Shown here in pieces: positions 48,915-57,707 of a DNA stretch of 64,000 bases (position 1 is its first letter; each line of letters starts with the position of its first letter). The notes under the pieces are model-generated. The model had not been told where the DNA came from, searched no databases, and saw only the letters and a program-made list of their open reading frames with translations. The position numbers were made by a program, and so were the translations under genes. This DNA is from Vibrio diabolicus (GTDB taxonomy: Bacteria; Pseudomonadota; Gammaproteobacteria; Enterobacterales; Vibrionaceae), in assembly GCA_001048675.1 (NCBI GenBank), contig CCKK01000002.1:124001-188000 (forward strand). The letters run 5' to 3'.

Positions 48915-48936
48915 AAAAAGAGGCGTTGCGCCTCTT
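48915..48936 (-). terminator. terminator of msrA
   Basis: AAGAGGCG and CGCCTCTT pair over TTG; the A run at 48915-48919 gives T residues after the stem on the minus strand. It lies about 40 bases beyond the msrA stop. Confidence 0.85.
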
Positions 48937-48974
48937 AGTTTTGAGATAATAGAAACAGCGATAAAAGCTGGCCA

Positions 48975-49451
48975 TTAATTTTTATATTTATGCAGCAAAT
49001 CTAACGGGATATGGCAGTAGTCATTTGGAAAGCGCGTGAGTCGGTCTTGGTGCTCATCATCACTTGGTACGTAGTTTGTGAGTGGCAGCACTTCTACGGC
49101 GATCTTCTCGGCATCTGGTCTTGCTGCAATAAACGCTTTAGCAATCGTTAGGTGTTGCTCGTTTTGGCTATAAACACCGGTACGGTACTTTTCACCTACG
49201 TCTTCACCTTGCTTGTTAACGCTGTACGGGTCGATGATCTCAAACAGATACCCCATTAAAGTTTCAACCGAAACTTGTTCGGGGTCGAATTGGGTTTTCA
49301 CGCATTCTGCGTAACCATCGTATTCGGATTGAGTGTTATCCGTCGTGCCATTTGCTCGTCCTGCTTCGGTGCCAATTACGCCCGGAAGGTGGCGCATAAA
49401 TTCTTGCACGCCCCAAAGGCAGCCGCCTGCGAAGTAAATCTCTTCCATCAT
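48975..49451 (-). CDS. msrA: peptide methionine-S-sulfoxide reductase MsrA
   Basis: MsrA reduces the S-epimer of methionine sulfoxide. The catalytic loop EIYFAGGCLWGVQEFMRHLP matches GCFWG with Leu for Phe, and GYAECVKTQFDPEQVSVETL and VEVLPLTNYVPSDDEHQDRL are family blocks. At 158 residues it is a short form with a Cys near the C-terminus (NDYCHIPL) that may act in resolving. It is monocistronic. It is probably a secondary copy relative to a main msrA elsewhere. Confidence 0.85.
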   Translation of the reverse strand: MMEEIYFAGGCLWGVQEFMRHLPGVIGTEAGRANGTTDNTQSEYDGYAECVKTQFDPEQVSVETLMGYLFEIIDPYSVNKQGEDVGEKYRTGVYSQNEQHLTIAKAFIAARPDAEKIAVEVLPLTNYVPSDDEHQDRLTRFPNDYCHIPLDLLHKYKN

Positions 49452-49642
49452 TTTATCCTGTAAAACTTTGCGCCATTATGGACATCACTTTCGCTCAAAC
49501 ACAACTCCAACCATAGATTTAATGACTCATCGATGAGCAGTTCGGACATAAAACAGGAACAACTCGGTGGTGATTTGCTCTTCTTTTTTGTGCTGCTTTT
49601 CCTCGCTAGATTGAGCGCAGTTAAGAGCTAAGGGGAATCCTA

Positions 49643-50032
49643 ATGAAAATTGAACATATCGCGATTTGGACAGAACGTTTGGAAGAGTTAAAAGCCTTCT
49701 ATGAGAAATATTTTAACGCGGTGTCTAACGATAAATACCACAATCCAACTAAGCAGTTTTCATCTTACTTTCTTTCGTTTGAAAGTGGAGCACGATTGGA
49801 GTTAATGTCGATGGAAGGTGTGACCGCTTGTGAAAAATCTCATGCGATGCAGGTAACAGGATTAGCACACTTTGCCTTCGCTTTAGGATCAGAGCAGGCA
49901 GTGGATCAATTAACCCAAACCTTAGTAGATGATGGCTACCAATGGATCGACGGTCCGAGACAAACGGGTGATGGTTACTACGAAAGCTGCGTATTAGATC
50001 CAGATGGCAACCGTCTTGAGCTTACGGTGTAA
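49643..50032 (+). CDS. VOC-family protein (glyoxalase-like)
   Basis: A 129-residue protein with the VOC fold: MKIEHIAIWTERLEELKAFY, SSYFLSFESGARLELMSMEG, HFAFALGSEQAVDQLTQTL and ESCVLDPDGNRLELTV. Metal ligands His5, Glu51-like and Glu in NRLELTV are in place. The substrate is unknown; it resembles lactoylglutathione-lyase-like proteins. AAGGGGAATC precedes the ATG. Confidence 0.88.
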   Translation: MKIEHIAIWTERLEELKAFYEKYFNAVSNDKYHNPTKQFSSYFLSFESGARLELMSMEGVTACEKSHAMQVTGLAHFAFALGSEQAVDQLTQTLVDDGYQWIDGPRQTGDGYYESCVLDPDGNRLELTV

Positions 50033-50123
50033 CGCGACTTAGCTTATTTCTATCGTTCATAGGCTGCTTTCATATGAAAGTATTCGGGCGTATACTGCAA
50101 GCTCATTAATAAGGAGCGAGCCT

Positions 50124-50864
50124 GTGAACCCAAGACAAAATGAAATCCTGCAATTAGTGAATGATCGTAAACGCGTTCAAGTCACGGAGCTTTCTGACAT
50201 TATCGGCGTGTCGGGCGTGACCATCAGGCAGGATTTGAATTTTCTGGAGCAACAGGGCTATCTAAAGCGCGTACACGGCGCAGCTACCGCATTGCAAAGT
50301 GATGATATTGATACCCGATTAGAAGTCCGTTTCGATATTAAACAATCACTTGCAAATAAAGCGGCGGACTTGGTATCACCAAACGAAACCGTATTGATCG
50401 AGGGCGGCAGTGCTAATGCGCTCTTGGCTCGCACTTTAGCTGAACGCGGCGATGTGACCATCATTACCCCATCGGCGTACATCGCCCATCTCATCCGTAA
50501 CACTTCTGCCAACATCATCTTGCTTGGTGGTGTGTATCAGCATCAAGGCGAGAGCCTCGTTGGCCCGCTCACCAAACTCTGTATTGAGAACATTCACTTC
50601 AGCACGGCTTTCTTGGGTATCGACGGATTTCACCAAGACACTGGTTTTACTAGCCGGGACATGATGCGTGCCGACATCGCAGAGGCCATTCTGGCAAAGA
50701 ATAGACGTAACATCGTACTGACGGACTCCAGTAAATTTGGACAGATTTATCCTTCTTCAATTGGCAATACCAACGAAATATCGGTGTTGTTAACCGACAG
50801 AGCCGCTCCGAAAAGCGACCTTGAGCAAATCAAAAAACTAGGTGTGGAAGTGGTGTTGGGGTAA
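50124..50864 (+). CDS. DeoR-family transcriptional regulator
   Basis: A 246-residue protein with an N-terminal DeoR winged helix (NPRQNEILQLVNDRKRVQVT, SGVTIRQDLNFLEQQGYLKR followed by VHGAA) and the phosphosugar sensor domain with LIEGGSANALLARTLAERGD and LTDSSKFG. It is close in size and pattern to E. coli YciT. Effector and targets are unknown; the nearby PTS-mannosidase unit is a possible target, but they are not adjacent. AAGGAG precedes the GTG/ATG start region. Confidence 0.88.
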   Translation: MNPRQNEILQLVNDRKRVQVTELSDIIGVSGVTIRQDLNFLEQQGYLKRVHGAATALQSDDIDTRLEVRFDIKQSLANKAADLVSPNETVLIEGGSANALLARTLAERGDVTIITPSAYIAHLIRNTSANIILLGGVYQHQGESLVGPLTKLCIENIHFSTAFLGIDGFHQDTGFTSRDMMRADIAEAILAKNRRNIVLTDSSKFGQIYPSSIGNTNEISVLLTDRAAPKSDLEQIKKLGVEVVLG

Positions 50865-50867
50865 GTA

Positions 50868-51224
50868 CTAATGGCTCTCCGACCATACTGCGAATTCATT
50901 TCCACTTGGTTCGGTGAAGTGGAATCGACAGCCGCCGGGAAATTCGAAAATAGGGCGGATAATTTTTCCACCATGCTGCTCAACTTTTATCTGCGTGGCC
51001 TGAATATCTGAGCTATAAAACACTAAAAGTGCGCCACCATTTGCGGTTTGGTTTACAAACTCAGATTTGAAGAATCCGCCATCTAACCCTTGTCCTGAAA
51101 ATGCAGAGTATTCAGGACCATAATCGATAAAGGTCCAGTCAAAGGTACGCTCAAAAAATTGTTTTGTAGCGTTAATATTGGTGGAACCAAATTCAACGTA
51201 ATTCAATTTTTCATGTTGATGCAT
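50868..51224 (-). CDS. VOC-family protein, convergent to the DeoR gene
   Basis: A 118-residue protein with KLNYVEFGSTNINATKQFFE followed by RTFDWTFIDYG and a C-terminus CRFHFTEPSGNEFAVWSES, typical of the PhnB/YdhI-like VOC group. The function is unknown. It ends four bases from the DeoR stop and starts 29 bases after pncA's stop, so it may be co-transcribed with pncA. Confidence 0.86.
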   Translation of the reverse strand: MHQHEKLNYVEFGSTNINATKQFFERTFDWTFIDYGPEYSAFSGQGLDGGFFKSEFVNQTANGGALLVFYSSDIQATQIKVEQHGGKIIRPIFEFPGGCRFHFTEPSGNEFAVWSESH

Positions 51225-51253
51225 AGTGAAATCCTTCTCGGTTACTATCGTCT

Positions 51254-51907
51254 CTAGGCGAATTTTTCTACGATGATGTCATCCGCTTTTTCGACAAATA
51301 ATGCGCCTTGATCCTTGAGCTCTGTAAGCACATTTTCAACATTATCAGGCAGTACTGCGCGAGTTGAAGCAAGGTTGACCACCACATTGTAGCCAAGATC
51401 CAGTGCTTGCATGACGGATTTCTTCACACAAAAATCTAGCGCGAGACCACCGATCACTAGGGTATCAACCCCGTTGAATTTTAGAAATTCATGTGCGCCT
51501 GTCGTTTTAGTATCGGCAATGTCATGGAAGAAAATACCGTAAGGATGCGCATCAGGATCCATGCCTTTATTAACTTGAAAATCATAGTCCAAAACAGGTG
51601 GTAAACCGTCTAAAAGTTCTGAACCTGTTGTGCCAAGCACACAATGGCGGTTCCATTTTATATCCACATTGGGTAGACCGACGGGTTCAAGCATGTTGGC
51701 TGGTGTTTCTGCATCCCATTTTGCTTTCGGTGGGTGCAAGTCACGGCTCACCAGTTTTAATCGGCCTTTGGCATGATTACTCAGCAACTCCGGTACGATT
51801 TCCAACGCACCTGCAACGGGCAGTTCATTTGGACATAACTCACTAAAGCCCTTCTCTGGATCAACGTCGATCACCGCCGTGGTTTGATAGTTTACTCGAA
51901 CAGTCAT
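51254..51907 (-). CDS. pncA: nicotinamidase-type isochorismatase-family hydrolase
   Basis: A 217-residue cysteine hydrolase. The catalytic triad is visible: Asp14 (AVIDVDPEKGF), Lys114 (QVNKGMDPDAHPYG) and Cys160 (GGLALDFCVKKSV); SRDLHPP gives the metal ligands Asp56 and His58. It converts nicotinamide to nicotinate, feeding PncB. AAGGAG precedes the ATG. It lies 32 bases downstream of nrtR, so the two form an operon opposite pncB, all for NAD salvage. Confidence 0.88.
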   Translation of the reverse strand: MTVRVNYQTTAVIDVDPEKGFSELCPNELPVAGALEIVPELLSNHAKGRLKLVSRDLHPPKAKWDAETPANMLEPVGLPNVDIKWNRHCVLGTTGSELLDGLPPVLDYDFQVNKGMDPDAHPYGIFFHDIADTKTTGAHEFLKFNGVDTLVIGGLALDFCVKKSVMQALDLGYNVVVNLASTRAVLPDNVENVLTELKDQGALFVEKADDIIVEKFA

Positions 51908-51939
51908 GGCAGACTCCTTGTCTGTCTGATTGCCTGCGT

Positions 51940-52665
51940 TTATCCACGCAAACAGTTTTGAAAAAAGGTTACTTCGTCGCTGGTCAGCGTATATACCATT
52001 GCGGGTTTTCCACCTTTGCCTTTGTTGGTAGAAGCGACTTTATTGGTGGGTTTTAGTACGCCTGAATCTATCAAGCGGCGCTTAATCGTCATTCGGCTAA
52101 TATCAATACCAAACTCTTGATAAGCAGAAATGATGTCGGCAACCAAAAACTCTTTGTCTAATGCAAACAAAAGAACCGATGTGTATTCAATGGATGCACG
52201 AAGCTTCTGCCACGCTTTTTCAATGGTTTTTTGATGGTCAAACGCGAGGGGCTCCTCTCCATTGAGTATAGCCTGTAGCGAAAACCATTTAAGTTGGCAC
52301 TCTGGTACACCTGCATTGTTGATTTGCTCTACATTGTTACGATCGACCAAGGCGTAGTGCGTAATGTTTAAGCTCCAGTCTTCTGGATCGCGCTTTGGAT
52401 CACCGTCGATAAACGCTTCGCTAAAATGACGAGGGTAGGTATGGATTTTCTCGCGGCAAATTCGGCGACGCGCCGCCTCAAAGTTTTCATCGGCCGGGCG
52501 TCCTCCTTCACTGGTTAAGTCTTTATCAAAGACAAATCCGCCCGGTAGTGCCCAGACTCCATGGTATGGCCGATTTGGATTTGAACGTTTAATCAACAAC
52601 ACTTCCAATCCCTTATCGGCACAGCCTGATAGCCTGAATGGAATAATGTCGACAGATACGATCAT
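51940..52665 (-). CDS. nrtR: NrtR-type Nudix-fold repressor of NAD metabolism
   Basis: A 241-residue protein: a Nudix fold in residues 1-150 (VDIIPFRLSGCADKGLEVLL, HGVWALPGGFVFDKDL) whose Nudix box is degenerate (AARRRICREKIHTY in place of REUXEEXGU), then a winged helix (FGIDISRMTIKRRLIDSGVL). This is the NrtR architecture: a repressor sensing ADP-ribose. Divergent from pncB and upstream of pncA, its natural targets. Confidence 0.88.
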   Translation of the reverse strand: MIVSVDIIPFRLSGCADKGLEVLLIKRSNPNRPYHGVWALPGGFVFDKDLTSEGGRPADENFEAARRRICREKIHTYPRHFSEAFIDGDPKRDPEDWSLNITHYALVDRNNVEQINNAGVPECQLKWFSLQAILNGEEPLAFDHQKTIEKAWQKLRASIEYTSVLLFALDKEFLVADIISAYQEFGIDISRMTIKRRLIDSGVLKPTNKVASTNKGKGGKPAMVYTLTSDEVTFFQNCLRG

Positions 52666-52858
52666 GGTTGGGTCCTAATATTGATTTGTAAGTAATCTAG
52701 CGCATAACAAGTGGTCAATCAATGGGTAAGTAACGAGTTGTGCGAAACGTTTTTGGTAGTGCTTCATAGTACGCCTTGAGTATAAATCTACGAATGAATC
52801 TGACTTATTCACAATCTGTGTGCGAATTCTAGACAGAAAAACCTTATAAAAATGAGTG

Positions 52859-52926
52859 GTTAGTAACAAAAGTTGACAAACTATGGATGGGTGTTTATTG
52901 TTTACGCAAATTAGTTAGTAACAAAA
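52859..52926. promoter_or_regulatory. direct repeats upstream of pncB, possible NrtR operators
   Basis: GTTAGTAACAAAA occurs at 52859-52871 and again at 52914-52926, 55 bases apart, in the nrtR-pncB divergent region. The spacing and position suggest regulator binding. I cannot confirm they match the NrtR consensus. Confidence 0.4.
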
Positions 52927-52964
52927 AGTTATATACCCAGGAAGGGCGTGTAGAAGGGCACCTA

Positions 52965-54275
52965 ATGACCACCAAACTATTTTCTTCCCGCATCATTCAA
53001 AGCGCTTTGGATTTTGATGTCTACAAAGTCAATATGATGAGCGCAGTAACAGCGCTTTACCCTGATGCGATGGTGTCATACAAATTTATTGTGCGTAGCG
53101 AGGAAGATCTCTCTGAACTGCTACCAGAGGTAAAAGCAGAAGTTCTTAAACTACAAGACATTCAATTTACGCAAGAAGAAATCGAATACATCAAGCGTGT
53201 CGCGCCTTACCTAAATCCTGACTTTGTTGATGCACTGCGCCATTTCCGTTTCAACCCACAAAGCGATGTCTCTTTCCACAATAAAGCCATGGCCGATGGC
53301 TCAAGCCAGTTACGCATTACTATCAATGGTTTGTGGCGAGATACTATTTTGTACGAAACGATCATCATGAGCATCGTGTCTGAAGTTCGTAGCCGTCAGC
53401 GTTGGTCAGATATCCCTGTAGCGCAATTTACCACCGTTTTAGAAGAAAAAGTTCGGTACCTAAAATCCGAACTAAAACGTCGTAACATCACTAACTTTAA
53501 GTTTTCTGATATGTCGACGCGTCGACGTTTTTCCTTTCAAGCTCAGCGCACCATGCTGGAGTATTTGTGCCAGGAAGTGCCGGAATGTTTGACAGGAACA
53601 AGCAACTACCACTTAGCAAAAGAATTGAATTTAACGCCTATCGGTACCGTTGCTCATGAATGGTTTATGGGCCATCAAGCTCTGGTGAATGTGCGAGATT
53701 CGCAAAAAGTGGCTTTGCAACGTTGGCAAAAAATGTTTAACGGTGCACTAGGTATTGCGTTGACAGACACGATTGGTATCGATGCCTTCCTTAAAGACTT
53801 TGATAAAGAGCTAAGTAACGCGTATTTCGGTGTACGTCACGATAGTGGTTGCCCTTATAGCTGGGGTGAAAAAATGATTGCACATTATCAGTCGCTTAAT
53901 ATAGACCCGTTAACAAAAACGCTGGTGTTTACAGACGGACTTAACTTCGAACAAGCGTTAGATATTTGCGAGTATTTCCAAGGACGTATTCAGGTGAGTT
54001 TCGGTATCGGTACTTTTCTTGCGAACGATATGGGTGATTATGTCAATAAAGAGGGTGAAGCCTACCAGCCACTTTCTATCGTGATCAAAATGGTCACATG
54101 CAATGGTTCACCAGTCGCAAAAATCAGTGACGAACCTGAGAAAGCCATGTGTGAAGATATCTTCTTTTTGATGAACCTCAAGCGCCGCTTCGAGCAACCT
54201 CTTGATTTAAATGAGTGTCGTAAACTGATTGATCGTCTAGAAACTGAAGGTCAAAACTATCTCATCGACGCTTAG
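52965..54275 (+). CDS. pncB: nicotinate phosphoribosyltransferase
   Basis: A 436-residue enzyme making nicotinate mononucleotide from nicotinate, PRPP and ATP. Seen: ALDFDVYKVNMMSAVTALYP, FKFSDMSTRRRFSFQAQ, GTSNYHLAKELNLTPIGTVA followed by HEWFMGHQ (the phosphorylated His lies in this segment) and VRHDSGCPYSWGEKMIAHYQ. Start at 52965 is backed by GAAGGG; the longer frame to 52887 would cover the repeats. With pncA and nrtR it forms the salvage route for NAD. Confidence 0.95.
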   Translation: MTTKLFSSRIIQSALDFDVYKVNMMSAVTALYPDAMVSYKFIVRSEEDLSELLPEVKAEVLKLQDIQFTQEEIEYIKRVAPYLNPDFVDALRHFRFNPQSDVSFHNKAMADGSSQLRITINGLWRDTILYETIIMSIVSEVRSRQRWSDIPVAQFTTVLEEKVRYLKSELKRRNITNFKFSDMSTRRRFSFQAQRTMLEYLCQEVPECLTGTSNYHLAKELNLTPIGTVAHEWFMGHQALVNVRDSQKVALQRWQKMFNGALGIALTDTIGIDAFLKDFDKELSNAYFGVRHDSGCPYSWGEKMIAHYQSLNIDPLTKTLVFTDGLNFEQALDICEYFQGRIQVSFGIGTFLANDMGDYVNKEGEAYQPLSIVIKMVTCNGSPVAKISDEPEKAMCEDIFFLMNLKRRFEQPLDLNECRKLIDRLETEGQNYLIDA

Positions 54276-54299
54276 GCGTTATCCTCTCTCCTTGATAAG

Positions 54300-54346
54300 C
54301 ACCCTCTATCGTTACGACAAATTTATATAGACAAACGTAGAGGGTG
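54300..54346 (+). terminator. possible terminator of pncB
   Basis: CACCCTCTA and TAGAGGGTG pair over a 29-base A+T-rich loop about 25 bases after the pncB stop, with ATTTCGTTAT following. It is weak. The rest of 54276-54609 shows no gene I can support. Confidence 0.4.
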
Positions 54347-54609
54347 ATTTCGTTATAGTAATACGCAGAAGTAACCAGATACAGCGTAGGAAAGCACTCG
54401 AAAATGAGGTTGTTTTTTTGATGTGCTATGTGCCTATGATTGGTGTAAATCGATACGTTACAGCATCGTGGAAGGTGTATTTTCATCAGACACTAAACTC
54501 AGTCTAATCACGTAGTTTATTCCCACGTACCATGAGGTCACTCGGGTATAGACGTCTATCTGCTTTTATGACTTTGGGCTTCGCGTAATTGCTTGAATCA
54601 GGAGTCAAA

Positions 54610-54969
54610 ATGAACCTAGTAGTACATTTGCAAAAGAAAGCGATCCGAAAATATGGCTATGAGATGGCCACTCGTCAAGCATGGAAATGTGGCATCAAGG
54701 CAAATCTTGTTAAGCGCGTGATCGGCCTTTTTAAAGGACAAATTGTTTGTGTGATTGAAGGTTGTCGCGCAGAGTTTTCTTCTCCTCTTAATAACCCCCT
54801 TCACGAAGATGACAAGCAAGGGCGATATGTGTTTGTTGGCGGTGTATGCTGGGAACCAAACAACATTATTGCTCCTGGTTTTCCTGACTTTATGTTTATG
54901 CACGTGCGTAACCTGAGTCACCGTCATAAGTATTTAACCGACGACGAACTGTTTTTAAGCTTGGCTTAA
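54610..54969 (+). CDS. hypothetical protein
   Basis: A 119-residue protein with AGGAG five bases before the ATG at 54610 (the frame opens earlier, at 54589, without such support). The sequence MNLVVHLQKKAIRKYGYEMA...VIGLFKGQIVCVIEGCRAEF...MFMHVRNLSHRHKYLTDDEL is soluble, basic in its first half and without a signal or membrane segment. No family is recognised. It stands alone between pncB and the glycine-zipper lipoprotein. Confidence 0.62.
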   Translation: MNLVVHLQKKAIRKYGYEMATRQAWKCGIKANLVKRVIGLFKGQIVCVIEGCRAEFSSPLNNPLHEDDKQGRYVFVGGVCWEPNNIIAPGFPDFMFMHVRNLSHRHKYLTDDELFLSLA

Positions 54970-55183
54970 AAATAAGCCTCATAGGTTAATCAAGCCTAAT
55001 CATAATCAGTAATGATACGGTTTTAGCTCAGTTGACATTCTGTTGAGTGTTTCTTGACGTACCTTTTATAAAACAGTGTTTCTTTACTCGTTAATGACAG
55101 AGGGTTTGTTTTCGCCTGATGTGATTTCCTAATTGCGATTTACTATACCGCTCATCAAAGCAAACCATACTGGGATGTAAATC

Positions 55184-55702
55184 ATGAATATGAAATCTAT
55201 CGCAATTGCAACGGCAGTTGTTGCTGTACTAGCAGGCTGTAAAGACAAAACGCCACCAGCTCCAACCCAAGCAAACATTACTTTGGTTGAAGCGGTGACT
55301 GAAACGGTGAAAAATCCACACCAAGTATGTAAAGACGTGGTAGTAACGGAGCAAGTTGCTCCTACGGATGATAATAAAATAATTGGTACGGTCGGCGGCG
55401 CAGCAGCTGGCGCGGCATTGGGTAACCAAATCGGTGGCGGCTCAGGAAAAGTGATTGCAACTGCAGCTGGTACGATCGCTGGTGCATTAACGGGTCGTAA
55501 GATTCAGGAGAACGTGCAACAAGGCGATGTAGTGACAACGACGAAAAAGCAGTGCCACACAGAATACACAACATCTGAAAAAGTAGTGGGTTACGATGTC
55601 ACTTATGAAGTTTCAGGTGCGCCAACGACGGTTCGCTTAGCGAGCAAGCCAGCGACAAAAACGTTCCCAATTCAAGATGGCAAAGTTGTTCTTCCGCAAT
55701 AA
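55184..55702 (+). CDS. glycine-zipper outer-membrane lipoprotein
   Basis: A 172-residue lipoprotein with lipobox VLAGC (Cys19). The core IGTVGGAAAGAALGNQIGGG and IATAAGTIAGALTGRKIQEN is a glycine-zipper 2TM region like SlyB and the rickettsial 17-kDa antigen. Two Cys pairs flank it (VCKDVVV, KQCHTEY). It probably inserts in or coats the outer membrane. AGGGATG-type ribosome site is weak (GGGATGTAAATC). It is followed by a strong terminator. Confidence 0.86.
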   Translation: MNMKSIAIATAVVAVLAGCKDKTPPAPTQANITLVEAVTETVKNPHQVCKDVVVTEQVAPTDDNKIIGTVGGAAAGAALGNQIGGGSGKVIATAAGTIAGALTGRKIQENVQQGDVVTTTKKQCHTEYTTSEKVVGYDVTYEVSGAPTTVRLASKPATKTFPIQDGKVVLPQ

Positions 55703-55728
55703 CTAGCTCCCCAACCGAAGTAATTAAC

Positions 55729-55762
55729 AAGCCCTTTTATCTTTGAGATGAAAGGGCTTTTT
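55729..55762 (+). terminator. rho-independent terminator
   Basis: AAGCCCTTT and AAAGGGCTT pair over 13 bases and run into TTTC, after the glycine-zipper lipoprotein. Confidence 0.85.
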
Positions 55763-55800
55763 CACATAAGCGGTGTTTTCATCTATTTTTCCGCGGGAAT

Positions 55801-56652
55801 GTGCAGCCAGAATTACCAGCTAATTTCAGCGTTCGATACAATCACTTTTCGAAAAGTACGAACGGAAAAAACATGGAAGATTTTTACCTGACCGATCGCG
55901 GTTTAGCTGGTTATTTCGAAGCGCAATGGTTCGACAAGTTCATCGAAGATAAGCAGATTGGGACGATAAACAGTCGCTCAAAACAAGTCCCACTCTCTTT
56001 TTTGTCATCACCTCACTGCTCCCAAGTTGCTGATTTTATTGCGCAGATGGCACTTGAGAGCGGCGTTCAGCCGTATTCCCTACTTGAGGTTGGCGCGGCG
56101 CTGGGAAGAAACTATTATGAGTTAGTGCAACGCTTACCTAACCTTAAAGAAGCGACGCTTGTGGAGCCTTCAAATAGGTTGATGGATGGCTTGAAGCAAC
56201 TATTAATAGAAGAACAACGAGTCGAGCTAACTTATCTTCACGATGTGAACACCTTAAACGCTTTAGAGGTAGAGAATAGAGATATCGTGCAAAAATGTGC
56301 TCATGTTGATTTGACGCTGATTAACCAACCTTTTGAGCACGATACTCTCCAGTCTAGCTTTGATTTAGTCGTATGTTTGAACGTGGTTGATCAATGTGAG
56401 TCGCCACTTAGCGTGATCAACGCTCTAAAAGAAGCCACCAAGGTTGGCGGGCTGATGGTTGTCTCTTGCACTTATCAGTGGAACGCGAAACACATCAAAA
56501 ATGAAGAAGAAGCGGTCGATGATATCAAAGAGTACTTTGCTGAAGGTTGGCGTTTAGTATCGGAAGCCGATCATGAATATCGCATCCGGTTTAATGATCG
56601 TTTTGCAAGGCAGTTTTTATCTCATGTGGTCGCTTACATCAGAATGGATTAG
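55801..56652 (+). CDS. SAM-dependent methyltransferase
   Basis: A class I methyltransferase: motif I LLEVGAALGRNYYELVQRLP, motif II EATLVEPSNRLMDGL, motif IV DLVVCLNVVDQCESP and LKEATKVGGLMVVSC. The product is about 283 residues from GTG at 55801, or 259 from MEDFYL at 55873; neither has a clear ribosome site. Acceptor substrate is unknown. It is monocistronic, between terminators. Confidence 0.82.
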   Translation: MQPELPANFSVRYNHFSKSTNGKNMEDFYLTDRGLAGYFEAQWFDKFIEDKQIGTINSRSKQVPLSFLSSPHCSQVADFIAQMALESGVQPYSLLEVGAALGRNYYELVQRLPNLKEATLVEPSNRLMDGLKQLLIEEQRVELTYLHDVNTLNALEVENRDIVQKCAHVDLTLINQPFEHDTLQSSFDLVVCLNVVDQCESPLSVINALKEATKVGGLMVVSCTYQWNAKHIKNEEEAVDDIKEYFAEGWRLVSEADHEYRIRFNDRFARQFLSHVVAYIRMD

Positions 56653-56660
56653 AGCCACAT

Positions 56661-56692
56661 AAAAAAACCGAGTACTTACGACTCGGTTTTTT
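56661..56692. terminator. bidirectional terminator
   Basis: AAAAACCGAGT and ACTCGGTTTTT pair over about seven bases with A/T runs on both flanks, between the convergent methyltransferase and EamA genes. Confidence 0.9.
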
Positions 56693-56716
56693 TAGTCTTT
56701 GAGATAGAGCGCGATT

Positions 56717-57613
56717 TTAAGTAACGTGCGCCTCTTTTTGTTCTCGCTCTTGCTGAGCTTGCAGCTTTTTCTTGCGACGCTCTCGTTTAGAAAGCCAAAC
56801 CAGCGGCACAACAATCATTATTGTTCCTATCGCCATGAATATGTCTGGCACTTCTCCAAACCAGATTAATCCCACAAACACGGCACCAATTAAGCCACTG
56901 TATTCAGCGCTGGCAATTTTGTTGCTATCAATCGAGCGGTAAGCGATCACACATGTTGCCGCATAAATCATGATGAACAAACTTGAGCCAGCAGCGACAG
57001 GGAAAGCACTCCAGTCCCAAGGTTCCGCTTCGATCAGAACAAGTAAGAAAGCTACGGGAATACCTGCCAAGTTTGTCATCAATAACGTTTGCATGACAGA
57101 TTGATTTTTTGGCAGTTTTCGAATGAGCAAGTTATTGATTGCCAGGGTAATAGCCACAACTAAAGCCGAAATCGCTGCCCAGTCGATCTGATCTGGACGA
57201 ATGATGACCAACACACCAGCAAAGCCCATGATCGCAGCCGCGACCGATTGTTTAGACAGCTGTTCGCCAAAAAATATCGCGGCAAGCGGCAGCATGATTA
57301 ATGGCGCGGCGTAGAAGATTGCGTTCGCAGTTGCAAGCGGTAAAGATGAAATCGCCAAAACCATAAATATAGCACCAAGCAACCACACGTGAGCGCGGAC
57401 AGCATGCCATTTAAATCCTTCAAGAAAATGAGTCTTTTTTGTCAGCAAGCAGACGGGCAGTAGGAAAAGCACTGCGGAAATTTGTCGGAAAAAGACAAAC
57501 TGAAAAATAGGCACTTCATTTCCGACACTTTTAATTAAAGAGTCCGAAAGCACCGCAATGAGATTCCCAACAATTAATAGCAGCATAGCTGCGCCGACCG
57601 ATGTAACTTTCAC
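56717..57613 (-). CDS. EamA/DMT-family permease
   Basis: A 298-residue protein of about ten membrane segments with two EamA repeats (AVLSDSLIKSVGNEVPIFQF; FYAAPLIMLPLAAIFFGEQL; EYSGLIGAVFVGLIWFGEVP). These transporters move metabolites, often outward. The C-terminus is highly charged (SKRERRKKKLQAQQEREQKE). It is divergent from a LysR gene across 94 bases, likely its regulator. Confidence 0.9.
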   Translation of the reverse strand: MKVTSVGAAMLLLIVGNLIAVLSDSLIKSVGNEVPIFQFVFFRQISAVLFLLPVCLLTKKTHFLEGFKWHAVRAHVWLLGAIFMVLAISSLPLATANAIFYAAPLIMLPLAAIFFGEQLSKQSVAAAIMGFAGVLVIIRPDQIDWAAISALVVAITLAINNLLIRKLPKNQSVMQTLLMTNLAGIPVAFLLVLIEAEPWDWSAFPVAAGSSLFIMIYAATCVIAYRSIDSNKIASAEYSGLIGAVFVGLIWFGEVPDIFMAIGTIMIVVPLVWLSKRERRKKKLQAQQEREQKEAHVT

Positions 57614-57707
57614 TTATTTCCTCTCCTCTTTCTTTGCCAAAGAGTAGGTGATGTCATAGGATGAAGTGAAGTGATATTTATTAGTTTAAGTATGAGATTT
57701 TTAGATA

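Noticed and set aside
52675-52869. 64-residue minus-strand frame upstream of nrtR
   Set aside because: Lies in the nrtR-pncB control region and covers the repeats; no coding signal.
54262-54486. 74-residue minus-strand frame after pncB
   Set aside because: Overlaps the pncB end and hairpin, with no ribosome site or recognisable sequence.
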